This document shows positions 9,940 through 16,973 of a stretch of 39,300 bases of DNA, one piece after another. The stretch lies in contig NZ_AQPH01000030.1 of the NCBI RefSeq assembly GCF_000442515.1, positions 1 to 39,300 of the forward strand, given 5' to 3'. The stretch is from Magnetospirillum fulvum MGU-K5 (GTDB lineage: Bacteria; Pseudomonadota; Alphaproteobacteria; Rhodospirillales; Magnetospirillaceae). The notes under the pieces were generated by a model that worked only from the letters and a program-made list of their open reading frames with translations, was not told the DNA's origin and did not search any database. Within the stretch, counting starts at the first letter, position 1. Each line of letters opens with the position of its first letter. Made by a program: the position numbers and the translations under genes.

Positions 9940-10743
9940 TCAGGACCCGGCCGGACTATCCGAGTCTGGGGTCAGTGCTGCGGTTTCGGCCTGCGCTTTC
10001 AGTCGGTGAAGCGAGCTGAGGGCCATCGGAATGGTGGCCAGATACAGACACCCCATCACCGACAGGGTCAGCCACGGCTCGGTGACCAGAAACGCCGCCG
10101 CCAGTCCGACGAACAGCAGGATCGGCAGCACCCATTTGTGGGGAATCCGCACCTTCTTGAACGAGAAGGTGGGGAGCTGGCTGACCATCAGGAACGAAAC
10201 GCCCAACAGGAAGATCGCGACGATGATCGGCTTGTCGAAGAAGCCCGACCCGAACTGGATGGTCAGGATCAGCGGCAACAGCACCAGTCCGGCGGCGGCC
10301 GGGGCCGGGACGCCGGTGAAGAAGTTCGATGCATAAGGCGGCAGATCGGGTTCGCCGATCATCGTGTTGAAGCGGGCCAGCCGCAGGGCGCAGCAGACCG
10401 AGAACAGCAACACCAACGCCCAGCCGAAGCCACCAGCGTCACGCATCGTCCAGAAATACAGCACCATCGCCGGAGCGACCCCGAAGCTGACGAAATCCGA
10501 CAGCGAATCGAGTTCGGCTCCGAATTTCGAGGTGCCGTGGAGCAACCGGGCGACCCGCCCGTCCAGCCCGTCGAGGATCGCGGCCAGAACGGTGGCGATA
10601 ACCGCCTCCCGCCACAGGCCGTGAACCGCGAACCGGATCGAAGTCAACCCGGCGCAAAGCGCCAGCAACGTCATCACGTTGGGTATCAGCCGCTTTACCG
10701 AAAGACCGGGGATGCGGGGCTGGCGCTTGCGACGGAAGATCAT
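9940..10743 (-). CDS. pssA: CDP-diacylglycerol-serine O-phosphatidyltransferase
   Basis: A 267-residue integral membrane enzyme that makes phosphatidylserine from CDP-diacylglycerol and serine, the first step to phosphatidylethanolamine. The CDP-alcohol phosphotransferase signature D-G-x2-D-G-x2-A-R-x8-G-x3-D-x3-D is intact (starting DGLDGRVARLL, ending ELDSLSD). Several TM helices follow. The ATG overlaps the psd stop codon by one base (TGATG), so translation is probably coupled. The N-terminus is basic (FRRKRQPR). The length fits the alphaproteobacterial subclass II enzymes. Confidence 0.95.
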   Translation of the reverse strand: MIFRRKRQPRIPGLSVKRLIPNVMTLLALCAGLTSIRFAVHGLWREAVIATVLAAILDGLDGRVARLLHGTSKFGAELDSLSDFVSFGVAPAMVLYFWTMRDAGGFGWALVLLFSVCCALRLARFNTMIGEPDLPPYASNFFTGVPAPAAAGLVLLPLILTIQFGSGFFDKPIIVAIFLLGVSFLMVSQLPTFSFKKVRIPHKWVLPILLFVGLAAAFLVTEPWLTLSVMGCLYLATIPMALSSLHRLKAQAETAALTPDSDSPAGS

Positions 10744-11612
10744 CAGCGGGTCTCGAACGGACGCGCGGCCTCGGTCGAGGCGAGATCGGCCACCACGGTT
10801 TCACCGGCGACGATCGACTGACCGGCGGCAACCAGGGTGGTGGTTCCGGCGGGCAGGTAGAGGTCGATGCGGCTGAGGTGATGGCTGCGCAGATGCAGCG
10901 AGGAAAGCCCGTTCTTGCCGTTCAGGCAGCATTTCAGGTTGCAGGCCGTGGTGCCGTCGCACAGCGCGTCTTTCTCGCCCTTGAAGAAGCGGCGATAGAG
11001 CTTGTCGCCCAGCTGCTTGATCGGCTCGACGTTGAAGCGCAGCACGCCGAAACGTTCACCGGCGACGACCTTCTGACCCTCGGTCAGGTCGAACGCGACG
11101 TCACGGGCGATCGCACCGGCATACTGCACCACCGCGACCTTGGCCCCATTGGCCCGGTCGAACACATAGGCGGCGCGGGTGTTCTCGGCCTCGGCCTCGG
11201 GCAGGGACACCAGATGGAACTGGCCTTCGGTGAACACGGCCTTCGACACGGTGGCGTCGGTGGGGACGCGGGCGATCTGGACCGAGGCCAGGCTGCGCAG
11301 GACGGTGATGCGCGGCAGCGGCGCGGTGCCCAGGCCCAGTTCGGCCGGGGGAACGGCGCTGTCGACCGCGCTGACGGTGCCATCGGCGGCGCCGACGATC
11401 AGGCCGTCACGGGTGGGGGTGACACGCTGGGGGTCTCGGAAGAACCAGACCGTCCACAAGGTGGCGAAGAAACCGAGCCAGCCCAAAAAGCCCCAGATGT
11501 GGCCGAGAATGTACGCGGCCACCGCAGCGGCGGCGATGAAGGGCCAGCCCGCGCGGTTGATGGGGAATGAGAGATACTTCTTTGTCAGGGTAGAAAAGTC
11601 CTGGGTCTGCAT
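10743..11612 (-). CDS. psd: Phosphatidylserine decarboxylase family protein, divergent active site
   Basis: Position before pssA and many family motifs identify a short-type (PsdA) decarboxylase: two N-terminal hydrophobic segments, VWFFRDPQRVTP, AADGTVS, VVQYAGAIAR, GERFGVLRF, RIDLYLPAG and VAGETVVADL. Normal members are about 210-235 residues; this one is 289. At the point where family members have RFGS-[RT]-VD, the site of self-cleavage that makes the pyruvoyl cofactor, there is RF, then about 53 inserted residues (194-246), then LSRID. The Gly is replaced by Leu although the Ser (247) remains. The insert holds Cys 218, 224, 228 and 229. The usual FDCHVNRSP strand reads LASVQIARVP, so the His is Gln 112. 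The start follows a strong GGAGGG. Either an unusual processing mechanism or loss of decarboxylase activity is possible. Confidence 0.8.
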   Translation of the reverse strand: MQTQDFSTLTKKYLSFPINRAGWPFIAAAAVAAYILGHIWGFLGWLGFFATLWTVWFFRDPQRVTPTRDGLIVGAADGTVSAVDSAVPPAELGLGTAPLPRITVLRSLASVQIARVPTDATVSKAVFTEGQFHLVSLPEAEAENTRAAYVFDRANGAKVAVVQYAGAIARDVAFDLTEGQKVVAGERFGVLRFNVEPIKQLGDKLYRRFFKGEKDALCDGTTACNLKCCLNGKNGLSSLHLRSHHLSRIDLYLPAGTTTLVAAGQSIVAGETVVADLASTEAARPFETR

Positions 11613-11633
11613 TTACACCCTCCGGATCATGGG

Positions 11634-11654
11634 CCCGGCCTCAATACGGCCGGG
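11634..11654 (-). other. Hairpin in the psd leader
   Basis: A 7-base perfect stem (CCCGGCC / GGCCGGG, loop of seven) lies just upstream of the psd ribosome site on the minus strand. A TATACA at 11665-11670 could be the -10 box, which would place the hairpin near the 5' end of the mRNA. The role is unknown; it could be a leader structure or the end of the LysM gene transcript. Confidence 0.35.
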
Positions 11655-11755
11655 ACATTGACTTTGTATACCGCCGCACCCGGGCCTTTTCACCCCGAAA
11701 GCAGTCCGAATATCAGGGTTATTCCCCCCGCTCGGGTCCGGCAGAGATTGCAATT

Positions 11756-12685
11756 TCATCGTTGGGGAAGAGTAAAAACCTGCCCTGGATAAATCAGGTC
11801 GGGATTGCGGATGCGGTCGCGATTGGCGGTGAAGATCGACGTATAGGCGGTCCCTTCGCCATAGACGCGCCGCGCGATCCGCCACAGCGACGTTCCCGCC
11901 GAAACCACCACTTCGCCCGCGCCGGGACGGGCCAGCGGCGCACCCGGGGTCCAGGGGGTTTCGATCCGGGCCAGCACCTTGCCCTTGGGATCGACCAGAT
12001 CCACCCGCAGCCGGTGGCTGTCGCCGCCCGGCTTCGCTCCGGCGATGCGCCAGTTGCCGTCGGCATCGGCCTCGGCGCGGCCCAGGAAGCCGTCATCAAG
12101 ATAGACGTGAACCCGGCTGCCCGCCGGGGCCTTGCCCGACACGAACAGGCGGCCCTTATCGTCGTGATCGACCAGATCGAGCGATAACGCGCCGTCGCTC
12201 AGCCCGCCCGGCCCTTGCAACAACAAGGTGCCGCCGGTCGGCGCGCTTTTCAGTACCAGCGCCGGTCCGGCACCGCGTTCGGGCACCACCAGCACCACCG
12301 GGTTTCCGGATTCCAGAACCTCGCCGTCGGGGTTGACCGCCCTCAGCCGCAATTCACGGCTGCCCGGCGGTAAGGCTTCGGCCGGAACGAACACCCATTC
12401 GCCCCGCGGATCGGCGGTGACCCGCCCCAATTCGGTGTCGCCGTCGAGAATGATGACCTGTGCCCCCGGCTGGGCGCGCCCGGCAATCACCGAATTACCC
12501 TCGGTACCGATGCGGACGACGTCGAAGCTGGGGCGTCGGGCGTCGGGGATCGGCGCGCTGGCGGGAGCGGCCGCCGGGATGGATGCCGTGGGCGCGACCT
12601 CTTCGCGCTCGTGCTCGAAGGCGAGCAGGGCGGCGACGATCGCGACGGCAAGTCCAAAGAAGGCGACGAGGGTTGGTCGGGTCAA
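11756..12685 (-). CDS. LysM-domain cell-wall protein with Ig-like repeats
   Basis: A membrane-anchored periplasmic protein of about 309 residues. It begins with a signal anchor (LVAFFGLAVAIVAALLAF), then a low-complexity Ala/Pro stretch, then two Ig-like beta modules. The first contains SVIAGRAQPGAQVIIL and the second LFVSGKAPAGSRVHVYLDD. A C-terminal LysM domain follows (SAGTSLWRIARRVYGEG to NPDLIYPGQVFTLP), expected to bind peptidoglycan. The chosen TTG at 12685 has GAGG at a good distance. A longer reading from TTG at 12718 adds 11 residues with a weaker ribosome site. The family is common in alphaproteobacteria and has no assigned pathway. It is divergent to the cytochrome b561 gene, with about 150 bases between them for both promoters. 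Confidence 0.8.
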   Translation of the reverse strand: MTRPTLVAFFGLAVAIVAALLAFEHEREEVAPTASIPAAAPASAPIPDARRPSFDVVRIGTEGNSVIAGRAQPGAQVIILDGDTELGRVTADPRGEWVFVPAEALPPGSRELRLRAVNPDGEVLESGNPVVLVVPERGAGPALVLKSAPTGGTLLLQGPGGLSDGALSLDLVDHDDKGRLFVSGKAPAGSRVHVYLDDGFLGRAEADADGNWRIAGAKPGGDSHRLRVDLVDPKGKVLARIETPWTPGAPLARPGAGEVVVSAGTSLWRIARRVYGEGTAYTSIFTANRDRIRNPDLIYPGQVFTLPQR

Positions 12686-12839
12686 AGGAGCCTCGAAGGC
12701 TATGACAGAACGGGGCAAAGCCTATCAGGTCGACACCCCGCTGTCACGGTCATGCGACGCGCACGGGCATTCCCTGACTGGAAAAGCCCCCTGAGCGGTA
12801 CTACCTTATATTACCGCCATCGATTGAAGGAGTGCAGAG

Positions 12840-13538
12840 ATGTCCAAGGCCGATCTCTCCATCGGTCCCACCCAACGCGTCCGGGTGTGGGATTTGCCGG
12901 TCCGTCTGTTCCACTGGTCGTTGGCCGCTTTGTTCGCCGTGCTGTGGATCAGCGGGTATAACGGCAAGCTTGGCCTTCATCTGAGCGCCGGGGCGTTGAT
13001 CCTCACCCTGCTGCTGTTCCGGCTGGCCTGGGGATTTGGCGGCAGCCCCACCGCCCGCTTTTCCGGCTTTATCCGTGGGCCGGGGACGGTGTTCACCTAT
13101 CTGCGCCGGGGCAAGGAATCCGGGGTCTGGTCCGGACTGGGCCATAATCCGCTGGGCGGTTGGAGCGTGACCGTCCTGATCGGGCTCTTGCTGCTCCAGA
13201 CCGGGACCGGCCTGTTCTCGACCGACGATATCGCCACCGACGGGCCACTGGCCTGGGCGGTGTCGAGCGGGACGGTGAAGTCGCTGTCGTCGCTGCACCG
13301 GCTGGGCGGCTGGGTCCTGCTCGGTCTGGCCGGGTTGCACATTTCCGCGATTCTCTATTATCGCTTCGGTAAGAACGAAGACCTGATCACCCCGATGATC
13401 GGTGGCGAGGCGGATTTGTCTCCCGACATCGCCGCCCGCGCGCCCAAGGAGCCGTTCGCCAGCGGGCAAAAGGCCCTGGGTCTGCTGATCCTGGCCGCGT
13501 TGCTGGTGTATGGCGGGCTGGCGATCTGGGGGCGGTGA
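12840..13538 (+). CDS. Cytochrome b561 family membrane protein
   Basis: A 232-residue diheme-type membrane protein expected to pass electrons between quinol and a periplasmic or soluble partner. The N-terminal RVWDLPVRLFHWSLA carries the first heme-ligand His. Other candidate ligands are His 43 (LGLHLSAG) and the His residues in SSLHRLGG and GLHISAILYY. There are four core TM helices plus a C-terminal TM helix (about 212-230), which leaves a loop between helices 4 and 5. The ATG follows GAAGGAG. It stands alone; a hairpin repeat begins seven bases past the stop. Confidence 0.88.
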   Translation: MSKADLSIGPTQRVRVWDLPVRLFHWSLAALFAVLWISGYNGKLGLHLSAGALILTLLLFRLAWGFGGSPTARFSGFIRGPGTVFTYLRRGKESGVWSGLGHNPLGGWSVTVLIGLLLLQTGTGLFSTDDIATDGPLAWAVSSGTVKSLSSLHRLGGWVLLGLAGLHISAILYYRFGKNEDLITPMIGGEADLSPDIAARAPKEPFASGQKALGLLILAALLVYGGLAIWGR

Positions 13539-13544
13539 TCCTTC

Positions 13545-13672
13545 ATACCAACCGGCCAATGACTTGGCCGGTTGTATTGTCCCTCGCCGGGCGGGCGCAT
13601 CCGCGCCCTTGGCCGCCGCCGCAATGGCGGCCGGATACCGGCCAGTCGCTTAAGCCGAGGCTTGGCCGGTAT
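13545..13672 (+). repeat. Family B composite palindromic element, copy 1
   Basis: In order: an outer palindrome (CAACCGGCCAA / TTGGCCGGTTG at 13549-13574), CCCTC, GCCGGGC, a hairpin GGGCGC-ATCC-GCGCCC, TTGG, a hairpin GGCCGCC / GGCGGCC, and a second outer palindrome with 10-base arms ATACCGGCCA / TGGCCGGTAT (13635-13672). The same order of parts recurs at 16221-16356 and 16394-16562 with different stem sequences. The first palindrome may also terminate the cytochrome b561 transcript. Confidence 0.7.
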
Positions 13673-13769
13673 CTTTCCTTGCCAAAACGAGGTCGGACGG
13701 TGTAAACGACCCCCTTTCAAGCGCGGCACCCCTGGAGGCCGCGCCTTTTGTCCTGTCAGGAGTAAATCC

Positions 13770-14396
13770 ATGTCTGATGCGATCTCTATCGTCGCTGAAT
13801 TGCGCGATCGGAGCGGAAAGGGGGCCGCCCGTGCCGTTCGTCGTTCCGGTAAGGTGCCCGGAGTCATTTACGGCGAAAAGCAGGCTGCCGTCCTCGTCCA
13901 GTTCGATCCCCGCGTTCTGTGGGCCCAGCTGAACAAGCCCGGTTTCTACACCCAGCTGTTCGACATCGATCTCGGCAACGGCACCCGCGAGCGCGCCCTG
14001 GCCCGCGACGTCCAGTTCCACCCGGTTTCGGACCAGCCGGTCCACGTCGATTTCCTGCGCGTGTCGGCCGACCATGCCATCCACGTCAAGGTGCCGGTCC
14101 ACGTCGCTAACGAGCTGAAGTCTCCGGGCGTCAAGAAGGGCGGCGTCGTCAATATCGAGCTGCACGAAATCGAGCTGGTGTGCAGCCCCGATGCGATCCC
14201 GCACGGCCTGACCGTCGATATCTCGGCGCTTGAGATCGGTCATTCGGTCCACCTGAAGGACATCGCTCTCCCCGCCGGGGTGAAGCCCTACCACCTGTCG
14301 CCCGAGGTCACCGTGATCTCGATCTCCGCGCCGACCGTTGCTCTGGCCGCGGCCGAGGGCGAAGCGGCTCCGGCCACTCCGGCGGCTGCCGGCTGA
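13770..14396 (+). CDS. rplY: 50S ribosomal protein L25 / general stress protein Ctc
   Basis: A 208-residue L25 of the long (Ctc/TL5) type that binds 5S rRNA. The N-terminal L25 domain (residues 1-95) contains [24 protein letters not shown]-terminal beta domain (about 100-190) follows, then an Ala-rich tail. The ATG at 13770 follows CAGGAG; an in-frame extension to 13572 runs back through a repeat and is rejected. It is followed one base after its stop by pth, a common bacterial pairing. Confidence 0.96.
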   Translation: MSDAISIVAELRDRSGKGAARAVRRSGKVPGVIYGEKQAAVLVQFDPRVLWAQLNKPGFYTQLFDIDLGNGTRERALARDVQFHPVSDQPVHVDFLRVSADHAIHVKVPVHVANELKSPGVKKGGVVNIELHEIELVCSPDAIPHGLTVDISALEIGHSVHLKDIALPAGVKPYHLSPEVTVISISAPTVALAAAEGEAAPATPAAAG

Positions 14397-14397
14397 C

Positions 14398-15114
14398 ATG
14401 CTGTTACTGGTGGGACTGGGCAATCCCGGCCCGGACTACGCCAGGAATCGGCATAATATCGGCTTCATGGCGGCGGACCTTCTGGCCCGCCGCCATTCCT
14501 TCGGACCTTGGCGGTCGCGCTTCCAGGGCGAGACCGCCGAGGGAAGCATCAACGGCGAGAAGGTGTTGGCGCTAAAGCCTGCCACCTTCATGAATCTGTC
14601 CGGCCAGTCGGTGGCCGCAGCGGCCCGTTTCCTCAAGATTCCCCTGTCCGATATCGTCGTGCTGCATGACGAACTCGATCTGCCGCCCGGTCGGCTGCGG
14701 GTCAAGACCGGCGGTGGGGCCGGGGGACATAACGGCCTCAAAAGCATCGATTCCCATCTCGGCAAGGAGTATCGCCGGGTCCGGCTCGGCATCGGCCATC
14801 CCGGCGACAAGGATCGGGTGGCGGGCTATGTGCTGTCCGATTTCGCCAAGGCCGACGAAAGCTGGCTGCCGCCGCTGCTCGACGCCGTGGCCGAGTCCTT
14901 TCCGTTGCTGCTGAGTGGTGACGAGGCCGGATTCATGAACCGTGTCAGCGTCCTGACCCAGCCGCCGAAGCCCAAGAGTGTGCGGCCCCCCGCGCCGGCG
15001 CTCCCGTCGGGAGCCGCGCCCGCCGCGCCTCCCTCCGAACCGCCCCCGCCCTCTGGCGGTGCCTTGGCCGAGGCGCTGCGTGCGGCGATGACCAAACCCT
15101 TCAGGAAGGATTAG
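14398..15114 (+). CDS. pth: Peptidyl-tRNA hydrolase
   Basis: A 238-residue enzyme that releases peptides from stalled peptidyl-tRNA. Family motifs are present: [20 protein letters not shown] at the N-terminus (with the catalytic His), [20 protein letters not shown] and [12 protein letters not shown]. The normal domain ends near residue 190. A Pro/Ala-rich tail of about 45 residues follows and ends in a short amphipathic helix, which is longer than in E. coli. It begins one base after the rplY stop with no clear ribosome site, so it is probably translated by coupling. Confidence 0.96.
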   Translation: MLLLVGLGNPGPDYARNRHNIGFMAADLLARRHSFGPWRSRFQGETAEGSINGEKVLALKPATFMNLSGQSVAAAARFLKIPLSDIVVLHDELDLPPGRLRVKTGGGAGGHNGLKSIDSHLGKEYRRVRLGIGHPGDKDRVAGYVLSDFAKADESWLPPLLDAVAESFPLLLSGDEAGFMNRVSVLTQPPKPKSVRPPAPALPSGAAPAAPPSEPPPPSGGALAEALRAAMTKPFRKD

Positions 15115-15120
15115 ACCCCC

Positions 15121-16224
15121 ATGGGCTTCAATTGCGGCATCGTCGGCCTGCCCAACGTCGGCAAGAGCACCCTGTTCAACGCGCTGACCCAGACCGCGGC
15201 GGCTCAGGCGGCCAATTATCCCTTCTGCACCATCGAGCCGAATGTCGGCCGCGTTGCCGTGCCCGATCCCCGGCTTGACCAACTGGTTGTGATCGCCAAG
15301 AGCCAGAAGGAAATCCCGACCCAGCTTGAATTCGTCGATATCGCCGGTCTGGTGCGTGGCGCCAGCAAGGGCGAAGGGCTGGGCAACCAGTTCCTCGCCA
15401 ATATCCGCGAGGTCGATGCGATCGTCCACGTCCTGCGCTGTTTCGAGGATGGCGACATCACCCATGTCGAGGGCAATGTCGATCCGGTCCGCGATGCCGA
15501 GACGATTGAGACCGAGTTGATGCTGGCCGATCTCGATTCGCTCGAACGCCGCTTCACCCCGCTCGAGAAGAAGGCGAAGAACAACGACAAGGAAGCCAAG
15601 GCCCAGGTCGAGGTGATGGCTCCGCTGTTGGCCGCCCTGCGGGAAGGCAAGCCCGCCCGCACCGTCCGCTTCGACGACGAGGACCAGCGCCGGATCGTCC
15701 GCACCCTTGGTCTGATGACGACTAAGCCGGTCCTCTATGTCTGCAACGTCGATGAGGCCAGCGCCGCCACCGGCAACGATTTCTCGGCCAAGGTCGCCGC
15801 CTTTGCCGCCGCCGAGGGCAACAGCCACGTCGTGATCTCGGCCGCGATCGAAGCCGAAATCGCCCAGATCGGTTCCGACGAAGAGCGGGCCGAATTCCTC
15901 GAAACCCTGGGGCTGGGCGAAACCGGCCTGACCCGGGTGATCCGCGCCGGGTACGAGTTGCTCCACCTCGTCACCTTCTTCACCGTTGGTCCCAAGGAAG
16001 CCCGCGCCTGGACGGTGCAGAAGGGGGCCAAGGCTCCCAACGCCGCCGGGGTGATCCACACCGATTTCGAACGCGGCTTCATCCGCGCCGAAACCGTCGC
16101 CTATGACGATTTCATCGCCTGCGGTGGCGAGGCCGGATCGAAGGAAGCGGGCAAGATGCGGCTGGAGGGCAAGGAATACGTCGTTCAGGACGGCGACATC
16201 TTCCACTTCCTTTTCAACGTCTAA
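15121..16224 (+). CDS. ychF: Redox-regulated ATPase YchF (OBG family)
   Basis: A 367-residue OBG-family P-loop protein that binds ATP rather than GTP and associates with ribosomes. G1 (GLPNVGKSTLFNAL), the G3 region (DIAGLVRGASKGEGLGNQFL) and NVDE in place of the NKxD guanine motif are visible. A coiled coil lies at about residues 130-190, and a C-terminal TGS domain ends KEYVVQDGDIFHFLFNV. It lies six bases after pth, with AAGGA upstream, so it forms an operon rplY-pth-ychF, as in many proteobacteria. Its stop codon is inside the first arm of a repeat palindrome. Confidence 0.97.
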   Translation: MGFNCGIVGLPNVGKSTLFNALTQTAAAQAANYPFCTIEPNVGRVAVPDPRLDQLVVIAKSQKEIPTQLEFVDIAGLVRGASKGEGLGNQFLANIREVDAIVHVLRCFEDGDITHVEGNVDPVRDAETIETELMLADLDSLERRFTPLEKKAKNNDKEAKAQVEVMAPLLAALREGKPARTVRFDDEDQRRIVRTLGLMTTKPVLYVCNVDEASAATGNDFSAKVAAFAAAEGNSHVVISAAIEAEIAQIGSDEERAEFLETLGLGETGLTRVIRAGYELLHLVTFFTVGPKEARAWTVQKGAKAPNAAGVIHTDFERGFIRAETVAYDDFIACGGEAGSKEAGKMRLEGKEYVVQDGDIFHFLFNV

Positions 16225-16356
16225 AGCATGACGCATTCAATCTGCATCACGCTTTAGACGATTCAGATATCCCCCTCGCCGGGCGCCACCTCCGGTGGCT
16301 TGGCCACGGCCGCAATGGCCGCAATCGCATCGTGCGTCAGATTTGACGCACGATGC
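16221..16356 (+). repeat. Family B composite palindromic element, copy 2
   Basis: An outer inverted repeat with 15-base arms (13 match; CTAAAGCATGACGCA at 16221) ends at 16257. Then come CCCTCGCCGGGC, a hairpin GCCACC-TCC-GGTGGC, TTGG, a weaker GGCC hairpin, and a second outer palindrome with perfect 13-base arms (GCATCGTGCGTCA / TGACGCACGATGC, 16327-16356). The order is as in the copy at 13545, but stem sequences differ. The first arm overlaps the ychF stop and may be used as its terminator. Confidence 0.7.
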
Positions 16357-16393
16357 TCTAGACTGTTGGGGGCGTTTGCCCCCACACCCCCAA

Positions 16394-16562
16394 TCGGGAG
16401 GCTTATACCAAGCTGCACGGACCGGACCGATCCGTGCAGGCCCTCATTTGCCGGGCGCGGCCCATCCGGGCCGCTTGGCTTCGCGCCACGAGGCGCGCAG
16501 CCCTTCGGGCCTAACCAAACTGCATGAGTTCCACTCAATGCAGTTTGGTATTAGCCTCCCGA
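16394..16562 (+). repeat. Family B element, copy 3, with 18-base terminal inverted repeats
   Basis: A 169-base element bounded by TCGGGAGGCTTATACCAA and the reverse complement of TCGGGAGGCTAATACCAA (17 of 18 match). Inside are a CTGCACGGA / TCCGTGCAG hairpin, CCCTCATTTGCCGGGC, a hairpin GCGGCCC-ATCC-GGGCCGC, TTGG, a hairpin CGCGCC-ACGA-GGCGCG, GCCC-TTC-GGGC, and a near-perfect palindrome at 16511-16554. It has no coding capacity and no clear target duplication. It looks like a MITE or REP/BIME-type element. The remaining gap to 16649 holds another 9-base hairpin (ACCCCCGGG at 16595). Confidence 0.7.
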
Positions 16563-16649
16563 ACCCTCCGGATATCTAGCGTTTTGGGATCGTCACCCCC
16601 GGGCGTGACCCGGGGGTCGGCCATGACGGGTCGGCTGTTTCTAACTCAT

Positions 16650-16685
16650 TAAAATAAAAAGAAACGGGTCCGGGCGGTTGCCCGG
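16650..16685 (-). terminator. Intrinsic terminator of the small RHH-like gene
   Basis: On the minus strand a CCGGGC-AACC-GCCCGG stem is followed within six bases by TTTCTTTTTATTTT. It lies 30 bases past the stop at 16715. This supports the small gene as a real transcription unit. Confidence 0.75.
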
Positions 16686-16714
16686 CCGCGCAGCGGGATT
16701 TGTCCGCCCCGTCC

Positions 16715-16912
16715 TCAATCGATGCCGTAATCCTGGATGCGGACGACGTAATCGCTGCTGCCGCCCAACTGGCTGCGCAAGGTGGCGGCGTCCTCGCAAT
16801 CGATGACGAAGGTTCGGATCGCGTCGAGCGCGCATTCCTCGGGTTTACGGCCCAGAGTGCGGGCGGCGGTATACAGGCGCTGGGCGAGATCGAGGGGGAT
16901 GTCGATACGCAC
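16715..16912 (-). CDS. Small ribbon-helix-helix-like protein
   Basis: A 65-residue protein. The N-terminal strand RIDIPLDLAQRLYTAARTLG and the helix RKPEECALDAIRTFVIDCED resemble the beta-alpha-alpha fold of CopG/Arc-type DNA-binding antitoxins. A short tail (GGSSDYVVRIQDYGID) follows. A GTG start at 16912 has AAGGAG eight bases upstream; a TTG two codons earlier is too close to that site. No toxin-like gene is adjacent: prfC is divergent, and only repeats lie downstream. A good intrinsic terminator follows. It could be an orphan transcriptional regulator or a solitary antitoxin. Confidence 0.65.
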   Translation of the reverse strand: MRIDIPLDLAQRLYTAARTLGRKPEECALDAIRTFVIDCEDAATLRSQLGGSSDYVVRIQDYGID

Positions 16913-16973
16913 CGACAAGGCTCCTTTGCTATTTTCTTGATTCTCGCTCCGGTTCCGACGAAAACCCAGCACC

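Noticed and set aside
16221-16562. CRISPR-like array in the repeat-rich gap
   Set aside because: The repeats are palindromic and unequal in size, with no regular spacers and no cas genes nearby.
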